A stretch of DNA of 64,000 nt from NCBI GenBank assembly GCA_965205595.1, contig CBDBHI010000071.1, forward strand, positions 89,826-153,825, in the 5' to 3' direction. Of the stretch, positions 50,673 to 58,117 are shown one piece after another. Source of the DNA: CATQHP01 sp965205595. Its GTDB lineage: Bacteria; Acidobacteriota; Terriglobia; Bryobacterales; UBA6623. Made by a program: the position numbers and the translations under genes. The notes beneath the pieces were generated by a model, which saw only the letters and a list, made by a program, of their open reading frames with translations, ran no database searches and was not told the origin of the DNA. Position 1 is the stretch's first letter, and each line of letters starts with the position of its first letter.

Positions 50673-51896
50673 CTAGCGCGGGGTAATCAGGCCCCCAAGG
50701 CGTTCTTCAGGGCGTGGTTCCGGTGGGAACAGGGTCGCCCACGCTTCGAGATACTTCAGACCCGCGCCCGTGCTGTAGATTACGACCTCGTCGTCGCGTT
50801 TCAAAAACCCTCGATCAACCAGTTGTTGAGCGGCCGTGACGCAGGCTGCGGCCTCGGGGGCGACGAACAGCCCCTCCGTTTCAGCAAGCAGACGACCTCC
50901 GTCGAGCAATTCCTGGTCGCTGATGGCGATGGCCGTCCCGCCACTTTCGCGAACCGAATTGAGCACTAGAAAATCGCCAAGCGCCTTCGGGACTCGCAGT
51001 CCGCTGGCAACGGTTGTGGCGTCGTGCCAAAATTCTGACGCCTCTTCGCCCTCATCGAAAGCTTTGACGATCGGCGCGCAGCCCGCCGCCTGGACCGAGA
51101 TCATTTTTGGCCTCTTCGAGCCGATCCAGCCTAGCTGCTCAAGCTCGTCGAACGCCTTCCACATCCCGATGATGCCGACTCCGCCACCGGTTGGATAAAA
51201 AATGGCGTCGGGCACGCGCCAACCAAGTTGTTCCGCAAGCTCGAGACCCATCGTCTTCTTGCCTTCGATGCGATAAGGCTCCTTAAGCGTGGAGACGTCG
51301 AACCAGCCTTCAGCATCCTTTCGCTCCGCGACGATGCGGCCACAGTCGCTGATCAGGCCGTTGACGAGCGTGACATTTGCGCCGAACATTTTGCACTCGA
51401 TGTAGTTCGCCTGCGGCACGTCACGCGGCATAAAGATATGGGCTTCGAGCCTGGCGCGAGCCGCATACGCCGCAAGCGCGCTAGCTGCATTCCCCGCTGA
51501 AGGCGCCGCGAATTTGGTGATTCCGAGTTCCTTGCCCATCGATACCGCTGCGGACATCCCGCGGGCCTTGAACGTTCCGGTGGGGTTGGCACCCTCGTCT
51601 TTGATCAAGAGATTGGGGCAGCCGATCGCTTCGCCCAGGCGAGACATATTCAGCAGCGGAGTCCAGCCTTCGCCCAGCGTGACAACATTTTCGAGGTCTT
51701 GAACAGGCAGCAGCGGTGCGTAGCGCCACATCGAGCGCGGACCTGATTCGATCTGTTCCTTTGATAATTCAGCCTTCGCGCGTTCGAGGTCGTAGTGGAC
51801 GAGCAACGGCGCCCCGCTTGCCGATAGGTTGTGAATTTCACCGGCGTCGAAGCGCTCACCGGTCTTGCTGCACGAAAGATGTGAGACGTACGTCAT
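50673..51896 (-). CDS. thrC: Threonine synthase (PLP-dependent)
   Basis: 407 residues from MTYVSHLSCSKTGERFDAGE. The N-terminal zinc-ribbon-like Cys is partly kept; MWRYAPLLPV and LGEGWTPLL are typical of the fold type II threonine synthases. PLP-lysine in EGANPTGTFKARGMS, phosphate loop PTGGGVGIIGMWKAF, and C-terminal LFVAPEAAACVTAAQQL. It converts O-phosphohomoserine to threonine in the cytoplasm. Its start overlaps nothing; the divergent transglycosylase starts only 18 bases away, so promoters must overlap the coding starts. Confidence 0.88.
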   Translation of the reverse strand: MTYVSHLSCSKTGERFDAGEIHNLSASGAPLLVHYDLERAKAELSKEQIESGPRSMWRYAPLLPVQDLENVVTLGEGWTPLLNMSRLGEAIGCPNLLIKDEGANPTGTFKARGMSAAVSMGKELGITKFAAPSAGNAASALAAYAARARLEAHIFMPRDVPQANYIECKMFGANVTLVNGLISDCGRIVAERKDAEGWFDVSTLKEPYRIEGKKTMGLELAEQLGWRVPDAIFYPTGGGVGIIGMWKAFDELEQLGWIGSKRPKMISVQAAGCAPIVKAFDEGEEASEFWHDATTVASGLRVPKALGDFLVLNSVRESGGTAIAISDQELLDGGRLLAETEGLFVAPEAAACVTAAQQLVDRGFLKRDDEVVIYSTGAGLKYLEAWATLFPPEPRPEERLGGLITPR

Positions 51897-51914
51897 AAGA
51901 TTAGGAAAGCAAGT

Positions 51915-52574
51915 ATGCAACACCCGCTGCAGCCGCGTCTAGTAATTACTCTGCTAGTCGCTGTATCCACGGCATCGGCCGGCGAGTTTGCCGTCCTCAA
52001 GACCGGCTATCGCTTGCATGTCGAACGCCACGAAATCAGCGGATCACGCGTGAAGTTGTTTACCAAGTCTGGTGGACAGATGGAACTGCCGGCCTCGGCG
52101 GTCGTGCGCTTCGAGCAAGATGATTCGGTAGTCGAGCCGCTCGCGCCCGAAGAGCCGCCGCTGGAGAACCTTACCCACAAGTCGCTGACGGTTACCGGCG
52201 CCATCGAGCGTTTTGCCGCGGAAGTGGGCCTGCCGCCAGAACTTATTCATGCGGTTGTTTCAACAGAGTCCGCCTATCAAACGGATGCGATTTCGGCTAA
52301 GGGCGCAATTGGACTGATGCAATTGATGCCGCGGACCGCTGCTGAACTAGCCGTCGATCCCTACGATCCGACGGAAAACGTCCGCGGCGGAATCAACTAC
52401 CTCAAACAATTGCTGGAATTGTACGAGGGTCGCGACGACCAAGTCGTTAGGGCGCTCGCCGCCTACAATGCTGGTCCGCATCGGGTAGAGCAGTACGACG
52501 GAGTCCCGCCCTACGACGAAACCCGCGCCTACGTCCGGCGAGTGATCGAGCGGTATCTGCGACTGTCCAATTAG
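51915..52574 (+). CDS. Lytic transglycosylase (SLT domain), secreted
   Basis: 219 residues. Signal peptide (RLVITLLVAVSTASAG); a short beta region (LKTGYRLHVERHEISGSRVK) precedes the goose-lysozyme-like SLT domain: LPPELIHAVVSTESAYQTDA with the catalytic Glu, SAKGAIGLMQLMPRTAAEL, NVRGGINYLKQLLELY and ALAAYNAGPHRVEQYDG. It cleaves peptidoglycan glycan strands to 1,6-anhydro ends in the periplasm. Size is usual for the family. Confidence 0.88.
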   Translation: MQHPLQPRLVITLLVAVSTASAGEFAVLKTGYRLHVERHEISGSRVKLFTKSGGQMELPASAVVRFEQDDSVVEPLAPEEPPLENLTHKSLTVTGAIERFAAEVGLPPELIHAVVSTESAYQTDAISAKGAIGLMQLMPRTAAELAVDPYDPTENVRGGINYLKQLLELYEGRDDQVVRALAAYNAGPHRVEQYDGVPPYDETRAYVRRVIERYLRLSN

Positions 52575-52678
52575 CCCGAATTTCTCACCACGTGGCGAGG
52601 GAAAGTGCGTGAGAGGTGGATCAATACGAGGCGGGCGACGGTCGGCGCGCGGAGGCGTACTTTCGCAGTACGTCGAGC
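52575..52678 (+). repeat. Dispersed repeat family B, copy 2
   Basis: TTTCTCACCACGTGGCGAG (52581-52599) and GGAGGCGTACTTTCGCAGTA (52651-52670) followed by CGTCGAGC. Both blocks match copy 1 at 24715-24782 with few changes; the spacer is longer here. Confidence 0.6.
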
Positions 52679-52808
52679 ACTCGCGATCGAGCGCAACGTA
52701 TCTAGATTGAGATACGCAGTGAGGCACCTTTCGCGTGCTTTCGCCGCCGGCGGGTGAGAGATGCGGGCTGGCCCGGTGGCTTGATCTCGGTGGGCCCGGT
52801 AGGGTCTG

Positions 52809-53969
52809 ATGATGGACATGCGCTATCTGCCACTAGCTTTACTAGGCCTGCTGTTCTCATGCTCCGAAACACCGACCGAAAATGGTCAGACAGCCGCGGC
52901 CGGGTACCTCATGTTTGTCGGAACCTATACCAAGGAGACAAGTAAGGGCATCCAGGCGTACCGCTTTGACCCCGCCACGGGCAAAGCAACTGACCTAGGC
53001 CTCGTCGCCGAAATGCGCGAGCCGTCATTTCTGGCTCTCCACCCAAGCAACAAGTTCCTCTACGCGCTTAGCGAGATTGACGACTACGACGCTGATAAGA
53101 GCGGCTCGATTTCGGCCTTTTCAATCGACTCGGCCGAAGGCAAGCTCACCAAGCTCAACGAAGTCTCGTCGCGAGGCGCCTGGCCGTGCCACCTCAACGT
53201 CGACTCAACGGGCAAAATGCTGATCGTCGCCAATTACGCCGGCGGAAGTGTCGCTTCATTCCCGGTCAACAGCGACGGGACGCTCGGCGAGGCCGTCTCA
53301 TTCTTCCAGCACGAAGGCAGCAGCGTGCATCCACGCCAGGACCAACCGCACGCGCACTCCGCCGATTTCGCGCCCGACGGCCGCTTTGCATATTTCTCCG
53401 ACCTGGGACTTGACCAGGTCAAGATTTACGACGTCAATCCCGACGACGCCTCGCTTCAGCCCCACGACCCGCCCTCCGTAAGCGTCGCTCCGGGCTCCGG
53501 GCCGCGCCACTTCGCGTTTCATCCGTCTGGAAGGTTCGCTTATGGCATCAACGAAATTGGTTCGACCGTTTCGGCGTACAGCTACGACTCGATCTCCGGA
53601 GAGTTGGGCGAGTTGCAAGCCATCTCGACGTTACCCGAGGGCTTCGAGGGTGAAAGCTACACGGCCGAAATCTATGTCCACCCGTCAGGAAAGTTCGTCT
53701 ACGGAACGAATCGCGGCCACAACTCGATGGCGGTGTTTTCCGTCGATGAGGAAACCGGCAATTTAACCGCGGTGGAGCAAGTCTCGACCGGCGGAGAATG
53801 GCCCCGGAACTTTGCAATCGACCCTACTGGGGAATTTCTGCTTGCCGCCAATCAGAATACCGATAACATCGTGATCTTTCGCATCGACGGCGAGTCTGGC
53901 CGGCTGACGGCGACCGGCGAGCAGCTTGAGCTCGACGCACCCGTTTGCATCCGATTTCTCGTTCCGTAA
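52809..53969 (+). CDS. Lactonase-family seven-bladed propeller lipoprotein (6-phosphogluconolactonase-like)
   Basis: 386 residues. Lipoprotein signal PLALLGLLFSCSE. Propeller blades: MFVGTYTKETSKGIQAYRFD, REPSFLALHPSNKFLYALSE, LIVANYAGGSVASFPVN, HPRQDQPHAHSADFAPDGRF, PGSGPRHFAFHPSGRFAYGI and GGEWPRNFAIDPTGEFLLAA are the repeating Pgl-type motifs. Cytoplasmic relatives hydrolyse 6-phosphogluconolactone; exported ones are broader lactonases or cycloisomerases. It opens the run of genes leading into the BMC locus and may act on sugar lactones. Confidence 0.82.
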   Translation: MMDMRYLPLALLGLLFSCSETPTENGQTAAAGYLMFVGTYTKETSKGIQAYRFDPATGKATDLGLVAEMREPSFLALHPSNKFLYALSEIDDYDADKSGSISAFSIDSAEGKLTKLNEVSSRGAWPCHLNVDSTGKMLIVANYAGGSVASFPVNSDGTLGEAVSFFQHEGSSVHPRQDQPHAHSADFAPDGRFAYFSDLGLDQVKIYDVNPDDASLQPHDPPSVSVAPGSGPRHFAFHPSGRFAYGINEIGSTVSAYSYDSISGELGELQAISTLPEGFEGESYTAEIYVHPSGKFVYGTNRGHNSMAVFSVDEETGNLTAVEQVSTGGEWPRNFAIDPTGEFLLAANQNTDNIVIFRIDGESGRLTATGEQLELDAPVCIRFLVP

Positions 53970-53971
53970 AA

Positions 53972-54631
53972 ATGGCGGCGCGCACCGCCCTACTAGCCGG
54001 CGCCACCGGACAGGTCGGACGCCATTGCTTGCGGCTGCTGCTCGAAGGCTCGACATACCAGGCGGTACACGTGATTGCCCGCGGCGCGGCATCGGCTCAA
54101 GACACTAAACTCGTTTGGCACCAGGTAGACTTCACTACCATCGAATCTCTGGAATTGCCTCCGATCGACGACGCATTTTGTGCCCTCGGCGTGAGACGCG
54201 GTTCGTGGACCAATCGCCATCAATTGCGGCTCGCGGAATTCGAGTACCCGCTCGCCGTCGCGAAACTCGCGAAGGCGCGGGGAGCAAACAGGTTCCAAAC
54301 GGTCACATCCGTTGCTTCGAACGCGAATTCGCCGTTCCACTACCTAGCGCTCAAGGGCCGACTTGAGCGCGAATTCAAGAATCTCGGGTTTAGTTCGCTC
54401 GACTTATTCCGCCCGAGTTTCTTACTTTCCGAGGACAGCCCGCTCAACATCGTGAACGCGCTACTCCGCGGGCCGTTGCGAAAATACCGTGCCGTTTCGC
54501 CCCGCGAAGTGGCGGAAGCGATGGTGCGCCAGTCGATGGTTGAGCAGGCCGGCGTGCGGATCCACCATTTCGGATCGCCGACGCCTGAATCACCCTCGGT
54601 TGCTGGCCGTCCCGACGACTCGCTATCCTAG
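53972..54631 (+). CDS. NAD(P)-binding Rossmann protein, atypical SDR (HTATIP2-like)
   Basis: 219 residues from MAARTALLAGATGQVGRHCL, starting 2 bases after the lactonase stop. Dinucleotide motif GATGQVGRHCL; FCALGVRRGS; the substrate region TVTSVASNANSPFHYLALKG keeps a YxxxK pair (YLALK); LDLFRPSFLL. This is the atypical SDR group that contains HTATIP2/YbjT-like proteins. The tight spacing to the lactonase and the aldolase suggests a shared transcript, possibly with a role in sugar-derived carbonyl metabolism. Confidence 0.75.
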   Translation: MAARTALLAGATGQVGRHCLRLLLEGSTYQAVHVIARGAASAQDTKLVWHQVDFTTIESLELPPIDDAFCALGVRRGSWTNRHQLRLAEFEYPLAVAKLAKARGANRFQTVTSVASNANSPFHYLALKGRLEREFKNLGFSSLDLFRPSFLLSEDSPLNIVNALLRGPLRKYRAVSPREVAEAMVRQSMVEQAGVRIHHFGSPTPESPSVAGRPDDSLS

Positions 54632-54640
54632 GTCTTTCGC

Positions 54641-55441
54641 ATGGTCAAAATGGAACGCGAGTACGCGCGCGACATCATAGAAGTCGGCAAGCTGGTATTT
54701 CAGAAGGGATGGGTTGCTGCCAACGACGGCAACATCTCGATCCGGCTGGATGACGAGCGCATTATGTGCACTCCTACGGGCGTGTCGAAGGGCATGATGT
54801 CGGTCGACGACATAATCATCGTCGACTACCAGGGCAACAAGATTTCGGGGCGCAGAGCGCGGACTTCAGAGATCATGATGCACCTGACGATTTACAACAT
54901 TCGTCCGGACATCAACTCGGTCGTCCACGCCCACCCGCCGACAGCGACTGGCTTCGCCTCGGCCGGCCGCGCGCTCAACACCGCTCTCTTACCCGAGGTG
55001 ATTATCGGCTTGGGCTGTGTGCCGCTGGCCGACTACGGGCTACCCGGAACCGACGCCCTTACCGAGCCGATGCTGCCCCTGATCCCCAAGTACGACGCTC
55101 TGCTACTTGGAAATCACGGTGCGGTTAGCTACGGAACCGAAGTGATGCAGGCATACTTCCGCATGGAAACGGTCGAGCATTTCGCTCGCATCAATTTTGT
55201 CGCCGAAATGCTGGGCGGCGCGAAGCCGTTGCCGCGACTTGAAGTTGATAAGCTATTTGAATCGAGGGGGCGCTACGGCGTCGCTTCGAACGCAACCGCG
55301 GCACCCGGATGCCCGGTAACGGCGGAAGATGTCTCACCTGCCGCCGCGCCGGCGGGAGGCAATGGCGAAAACGGTTTTTACGTGACGCGGGGAGAGCTCA
55401 TCCAGCTTGTGGAAGAAGCGATCCGCGCCAGAGGAGTGTGA
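54641..55441 (+). CDS. Class II aldolase (fuculose/rhamnulose-phosphate type) with C-terminal BMC-targeting-like helix
   Basis: 266 residues. Zinc and catalytic residues of the FucA family: ANDGNISIR, E77 (RTSEIMMH), H96 and H98 (VVHAHPP), H159 (LLGNHGAVSYG). The family splits fuculose-1-P or rhamnulose-1-P into dihydroxyacetone phosphate and lactaldehyde. After a Pro/Ala/Gly linker (about 225-245) comes FYVTRGELIQLVEEAIRAR, an amphipathic helix of the kind that directs enzymes into microcompartments; ordinary FucA lacks it. The BMC shell genes follow at once, so this is the signature enzyme of the compartment. Confidence 0.85.
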   Translation: MVKMEREYARDIIEVGKLVFQKGWVAANDGNISIRLDDERIMCTPTGVSKGMMSVDDIIIVDYQGNKISGRRARTSEIMMHLTIYNIRPDINSVVHAHPPTATGFASAGRALNTALLPEVIIGLGCVPLADYGLPGTDALTEPMLPLIPKYDALLLGNHGAVSYGTEVMQAYFRMETVEHFARINFVAEMLGGAKPLPRLEVDKLFESRGRYGVASNATAAPGCPVTAEDVSPAAAPAGGNGENGFYVTRGELIQLVEEAIRARGV

Positions 55442-55448
55442 GTGACCC

Positions 55449-55736
55449 ATGGGTGAATCCCTCGGAATGATTGAAACACGCGGCTTTGTGTCGCTCATCG
55501 AAGCCGCCGACGCTTCAGTAAAGGCGGCAAACGTCACCTTGGTAGGCTGGGAAAAAATCGGCTCTGGATACGTCACCGTGTTGATGCGCGGCGATGTCGC
55601 CGCGGTCAAAGCCGCGACCGACGCCGGCGCGGCTGCCGCTCGCCGTATTGGTGAGCTGATCTCGGTCCACGTCATCCCGCGTCCGCATTCGAATCTGGAT
55701 GATATTTTCGCTCTCAAGCCGGCAGTGAAGAAGTAA
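55449..55736 (+). CDS. BMC-H shell hexamer protein (PduA/EutM-like)
   Basis: 95 residues, one BMC domain: LGMIETRGFVSLIEAADASV, ANVTLVGWEKIGSGYVTVLM and GDVAAVKAATDAGAAAARRI. The pore loop KIGSGYV matches the PduA type that passes small polar substrates. ELISVHVIPRPHSNLDDIF is the usual end. It starts 7 bases after the aldolase stop. It would form the facets of the compartment; no second BMC-H or BMC-T gene is seen. Confidence 0.93.
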   Translation: MGESLGMIETRGFVSLIEAADASVKAANVTLVGWEKIGSGYVTVLMRGDVAAVKAATDAGAAAARRIGELISVHVIPRPHSNLDDIFALKPAVKK

Positions 55737-55764
55737 CTTCGGCTGCTCGCCGAATCGACGCGTC

Positions 55765-56055
55765 ATGATATTGGCTCGAGTCGTGGGAACCGTCGTTGCG
55801 ACGCGCAAAGACCCGCGCCTTGAGGGCAAGAAGCTGCTGGTCTTGCAGCACATCAACCCCGATCACACACCAAGAGATAGCTACGTCGTCGCTCTCGACA
55901 CCGTCGGGGCCGGCGTAACAGACACGGTGGTTTGTATTGCCGGCAGCTCCGCGCGCATGGCTTCAGGCATGAAAGATACGCCTGTCGACACAGCTATTGT
56001 CGGAATCATCGACGAAATCAGCATTGACCCCTCACCCGATACAGGAAACGGTTGA
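55765..56055 (+). CDS. BMC-P shell vertex protein 1 (EutN/CcmL family)
   Basis: 96 residues: MILARVVGTVVATRKDPRLE, GKKLLVLQHINPD, YVVALDTVGAGVTDTVVCIA, DTAIVGIIDEISID. The EutN/CcmL fold makes pentamers that cap shell vertices. First of three tandem, clearly different paralogues; its stop TGA overlaps the next start (TGATG). Confidence 0.92.
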   Translation: MILARVVGTVVATRKDPRLEGKKLLVLQHINPDHTPRDSYVVALDTVGAGVTDTVVCIAGSSARMASGMKDTPVDTAIVGIIDEISIDPSPDTGNG

Positions 56056-56324
56056 TGCGGCTAGCACGCGTTGTGGGCTGTGTTTGGTCGACGATGAAAG
56101 ACCCTCAACTCGACGGCCACAAATTGCTCGTCATACAGCCCATCGACGCCGACGGCTCCGACCGCGGCGCCTCACTCGTGGCGCTAGATTCCGTCGGAGC
56201 CGGGTCCGGCGAAACGGTCTATTGGACCGCCCGCCGCGAAGCGTGTTTCGCTTTTGATCCGCAAGTTCCGTCGGACGCCAGCATTACCGGTATCGTCGAC
56301 CACGTTTCGCTCGAGCAGTTATGA
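56055..56324 (+). CDS. BMC-P shell vertex protein 2 (EutN/CcmL family)
   Basis: 89 residues from the ATG overlapping the previous stop: MRLARVVGCVWSTMKDPQLD, GHKLLVIQPIDADG, LVALDSVGAGSGETVYWTA, SITGIVDHVSLEQL. Same pentamer family as its neighbours. Its stop overlaps the next ATG (ATGA). Confidence 0.92.
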   Translation: MRLARVVGCVWSTMKDPQLDGHKLLVIQPIDADGSDRGASLVALDSVGAGSGETVYWTARREACFAFDPQVPSDASITGIVDHVSLEQL

Positions 56325-56611
56325 TCATCGGCAAAATCATCGGCGAGGTCGTATCAAGCGCGAAGCACGAGAAACACGAAGGTATCAAGCTGCTTCTGGT
56401 CCGTCAACTGGACCTCAGCGAGAACGAGCAAGGCACTCCTTTCGTTGCCGTCGATGTGCTCGGAGCGGGAGTCGGCGAAAGAGTGTTAATGACGCAAGAC
56501 GGCTGGGCTGCAATGACCGCCGTCAAACGCATGAAGTCGCCGATCGACGCGGCGGTGATCGGAATTATCGACGAAGTCGAACTGCTCCCGGAATTCAGCC
56601 GGGCCGATTGA
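56321..56611 (+). CDS. BMC-P shell vertex protein 3 (EutN/CcmL family)
   Basis: 96 residues: MIIGKIIGEVVSSAKHEKHE, GIKLLLVRQLDLSENEQG, FVAVDVLGAGVGERVLMTQ, DAAVIGIIDEVELL. Third tandem pentamer paralogue. Three BMC-P genes are a mark of the planctomycete/verrucomicrobia- and Solibacter-type fucose/rhamnose compartments. Confidence 0.92.
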   Translation: MIIGKIIGEVVSSAKHEKHEGIKLLLVRQLDLSENEQGTPFVAVDVLGAGVGERVLMTQDGWAAMTAVKRMKSPIDAAVIGIIDEVELLPEFSRAD

Positions 56612-56627
56612 TAGGATGGCTTGATCT

Positions 56628-57833
56628 ATGCGGCCTGTCAGCCGTCGATTGTTTCTAGCCGGCGTTTCTGGGGCAACACTACGTGCAGCCGGGCGGGGCA
56701 CACGACTCAACACGCCGCGTGACGAATTCAAGGACGAACTCACCGAACGCGAGATGTTTCGGCTGACCGACCCCAAGATTCTGCACCATCTGCCGGCCTA
56801 CCATCACCGCTTTCTGGCTAAGGACAATTCGTTTCTCTTACTGGCCGCCGAGCATTCAGGTAGCCGCCAGATCTACCGGCTGGAGTTTAAGCGCAAGCGG
56901 CTCACACAGCTCACCGACGGACCCGAAATTCACTCATATTCGCCCCATCTCAACGCACGTGGCCGGGCGTTCTTCTACCTACAGGGCACCGAGTTGCACG
57001 AGGCGGCAGTCGGAGGCGGTGGGCGCAAGACGCATTTCAAGTGCCCGGAAGGGTGGATTTTCACCGGCGACCTCGGGGTTTCGCCGGATGACCGTTACGC
57101 GGCGGTGGTCGAGATGAAGCAGGGGCATTGGCAGCCTACACCCGAGCGACAGCTTGCGCGAAAACCGCAGTGCCGCATCCGTGTGATCTCTTTAGCGCAA
57201 CGGACTTCGAGCGCTAGCGACCGAATCGTCGCCGAGGAGCGCCATTGGCTTTCGAACCCGCAGTTCCGGCCGAGGCATTCTCAGTTGCTCTACGCCAGAG
57301 AAGGTCCGCCAGAAAGAGTCGAGAACCGGCTGCGGTTAACAAGCCTCGACGGCAAGGAAAAGAAGAACCTGCGTCCGATCGCGAACGAGGAGTCGATCGG
57401 TCGAGAATATTGGACGCTCGACGGCTCGCGGGTGCGCTACGTCCACTACCCTGACGCGACCGGTCGGCGGGCGACAATCCGTAGCGTCGATCCGGACACG
57501 CTAGAAGAGACCGTCAACTCGACGTGTTCGGCGTTTGGCTGGTTCGACGAAAACGTCGACGGCTCGGCGATCGTCGGGGCGAGCAAGCGTTTGTCGGGGC
57601 CGAATGTTTACGTGCTGTTTCCAAGCCTACAGCGCGAAATCACACTTTGTGAGCACTACAGCAGCCTCAAACCATATCCAATCGCGGGCACCGATCGCAT
57701 GGACTACGCCGCTTCCCTGCCCGACCCGGTCGTCTCGAAAAACAGTAATTGGATGTATTTCGTTACCGATCGGGAAGGCAAGCCCACGCTCTATGGCATG
57801 GAAATCGGGGATCTCGTGGAAACGACCTTGTAG
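56628..57833 (+). CDS. Oligogalacturonate-lyase-like (PL22) secreted propeller protein
   Basis: 401 residues, 16 bases after the last shell gene. N-terminus MRPVSRRLFLAGVSGATL looks like a Tat signal. Propeller blocks resemble oligogalacturonate lyase: FRLTDPKILHHLPAYHHRFL, SRQIYRLEFKRKRLTQLTDG, IHSYSPHLNARGRAFFYLQG, WLSNPQFRPRHSQLLYARE and YYAASLPDP-like end. The His residues expected near the manganese site are present (HHLPAYHH, EERHWLSNPQF). Location beside a sugar-aldolase compartment fits pectin (rhamnogalacturonan) use; specificity is inferred. Confidence 0.72.
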   Translation: MRPVSRRLFLAGVSGATLRAAGRGTRLNTPRDEFKDELTEREMFRLTDPKILHHLPAYHHRFLAKDNSFLLLAAEHSGSRQIYRLEFKRKRLTQLTDGPEIHSYSPHLNARGRAFFYLQGTELHEAAVGGGGRKTHFKCPEGWIFTGDLGVSPDDRYAAVVEMKQGHWQPTPERQLARKPQCRIRVISLAQRTSSASDRIVAEERHWLSNPQFRPRHSQLLYAREGPPERVENRLRLTSLDGKEKKNLRPIANEESIGREYWTLDGSRVRYVHYPDATGRRATIRSVDPDTLEETVNSTCSAFGWFDENVDGSAIVGASKRLSGPNVYVLFPSLQREITLCEHYSSLKPYPIAGTDRMDYAASLPDPVVSKNSNWMYFVTDREGKPTLYGMEIGDLVETTL

Positions 57834-58090
57834 CTGCCGCGGGCGACCGTATAGCGAGGTACCGTCCTCTTTTCCAATCGAAAGATGAGCCTGAAGGAGG
57901 CAGGCGAAGGTAGCTGTGGGCAGGAGGGATTATAGCTCGGATTGGGGCTTGAGGTTGAAGCCCGTTGTGGGGCCCGTAAGGCGGGGTGAGGGGGATTGCA
58001 TAAGGGGGAAGGGGCGGCAGCCCCAGTCCCCCTTTGCAGCCATCCCAGGCGAGACCCCACGGCCGTCTTCGGACGTGGGCCGGAGGAGCC

Positions 58091-58117
58091 GACAACGCCT
58101 CGGGTCGGGGCGTTGTC
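58091..58117. terminator. 9-bp hairpin at the transposase 3' end
   Basis: GACAACGCC (58091-58099) and its exact complement (58109-58117) around a 9-base loop, touching the transposase stop codon (58117-58119). Another IS-internal hairpin just after a transposase gene, as in both IS21 elements. Confidence 0.4.
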
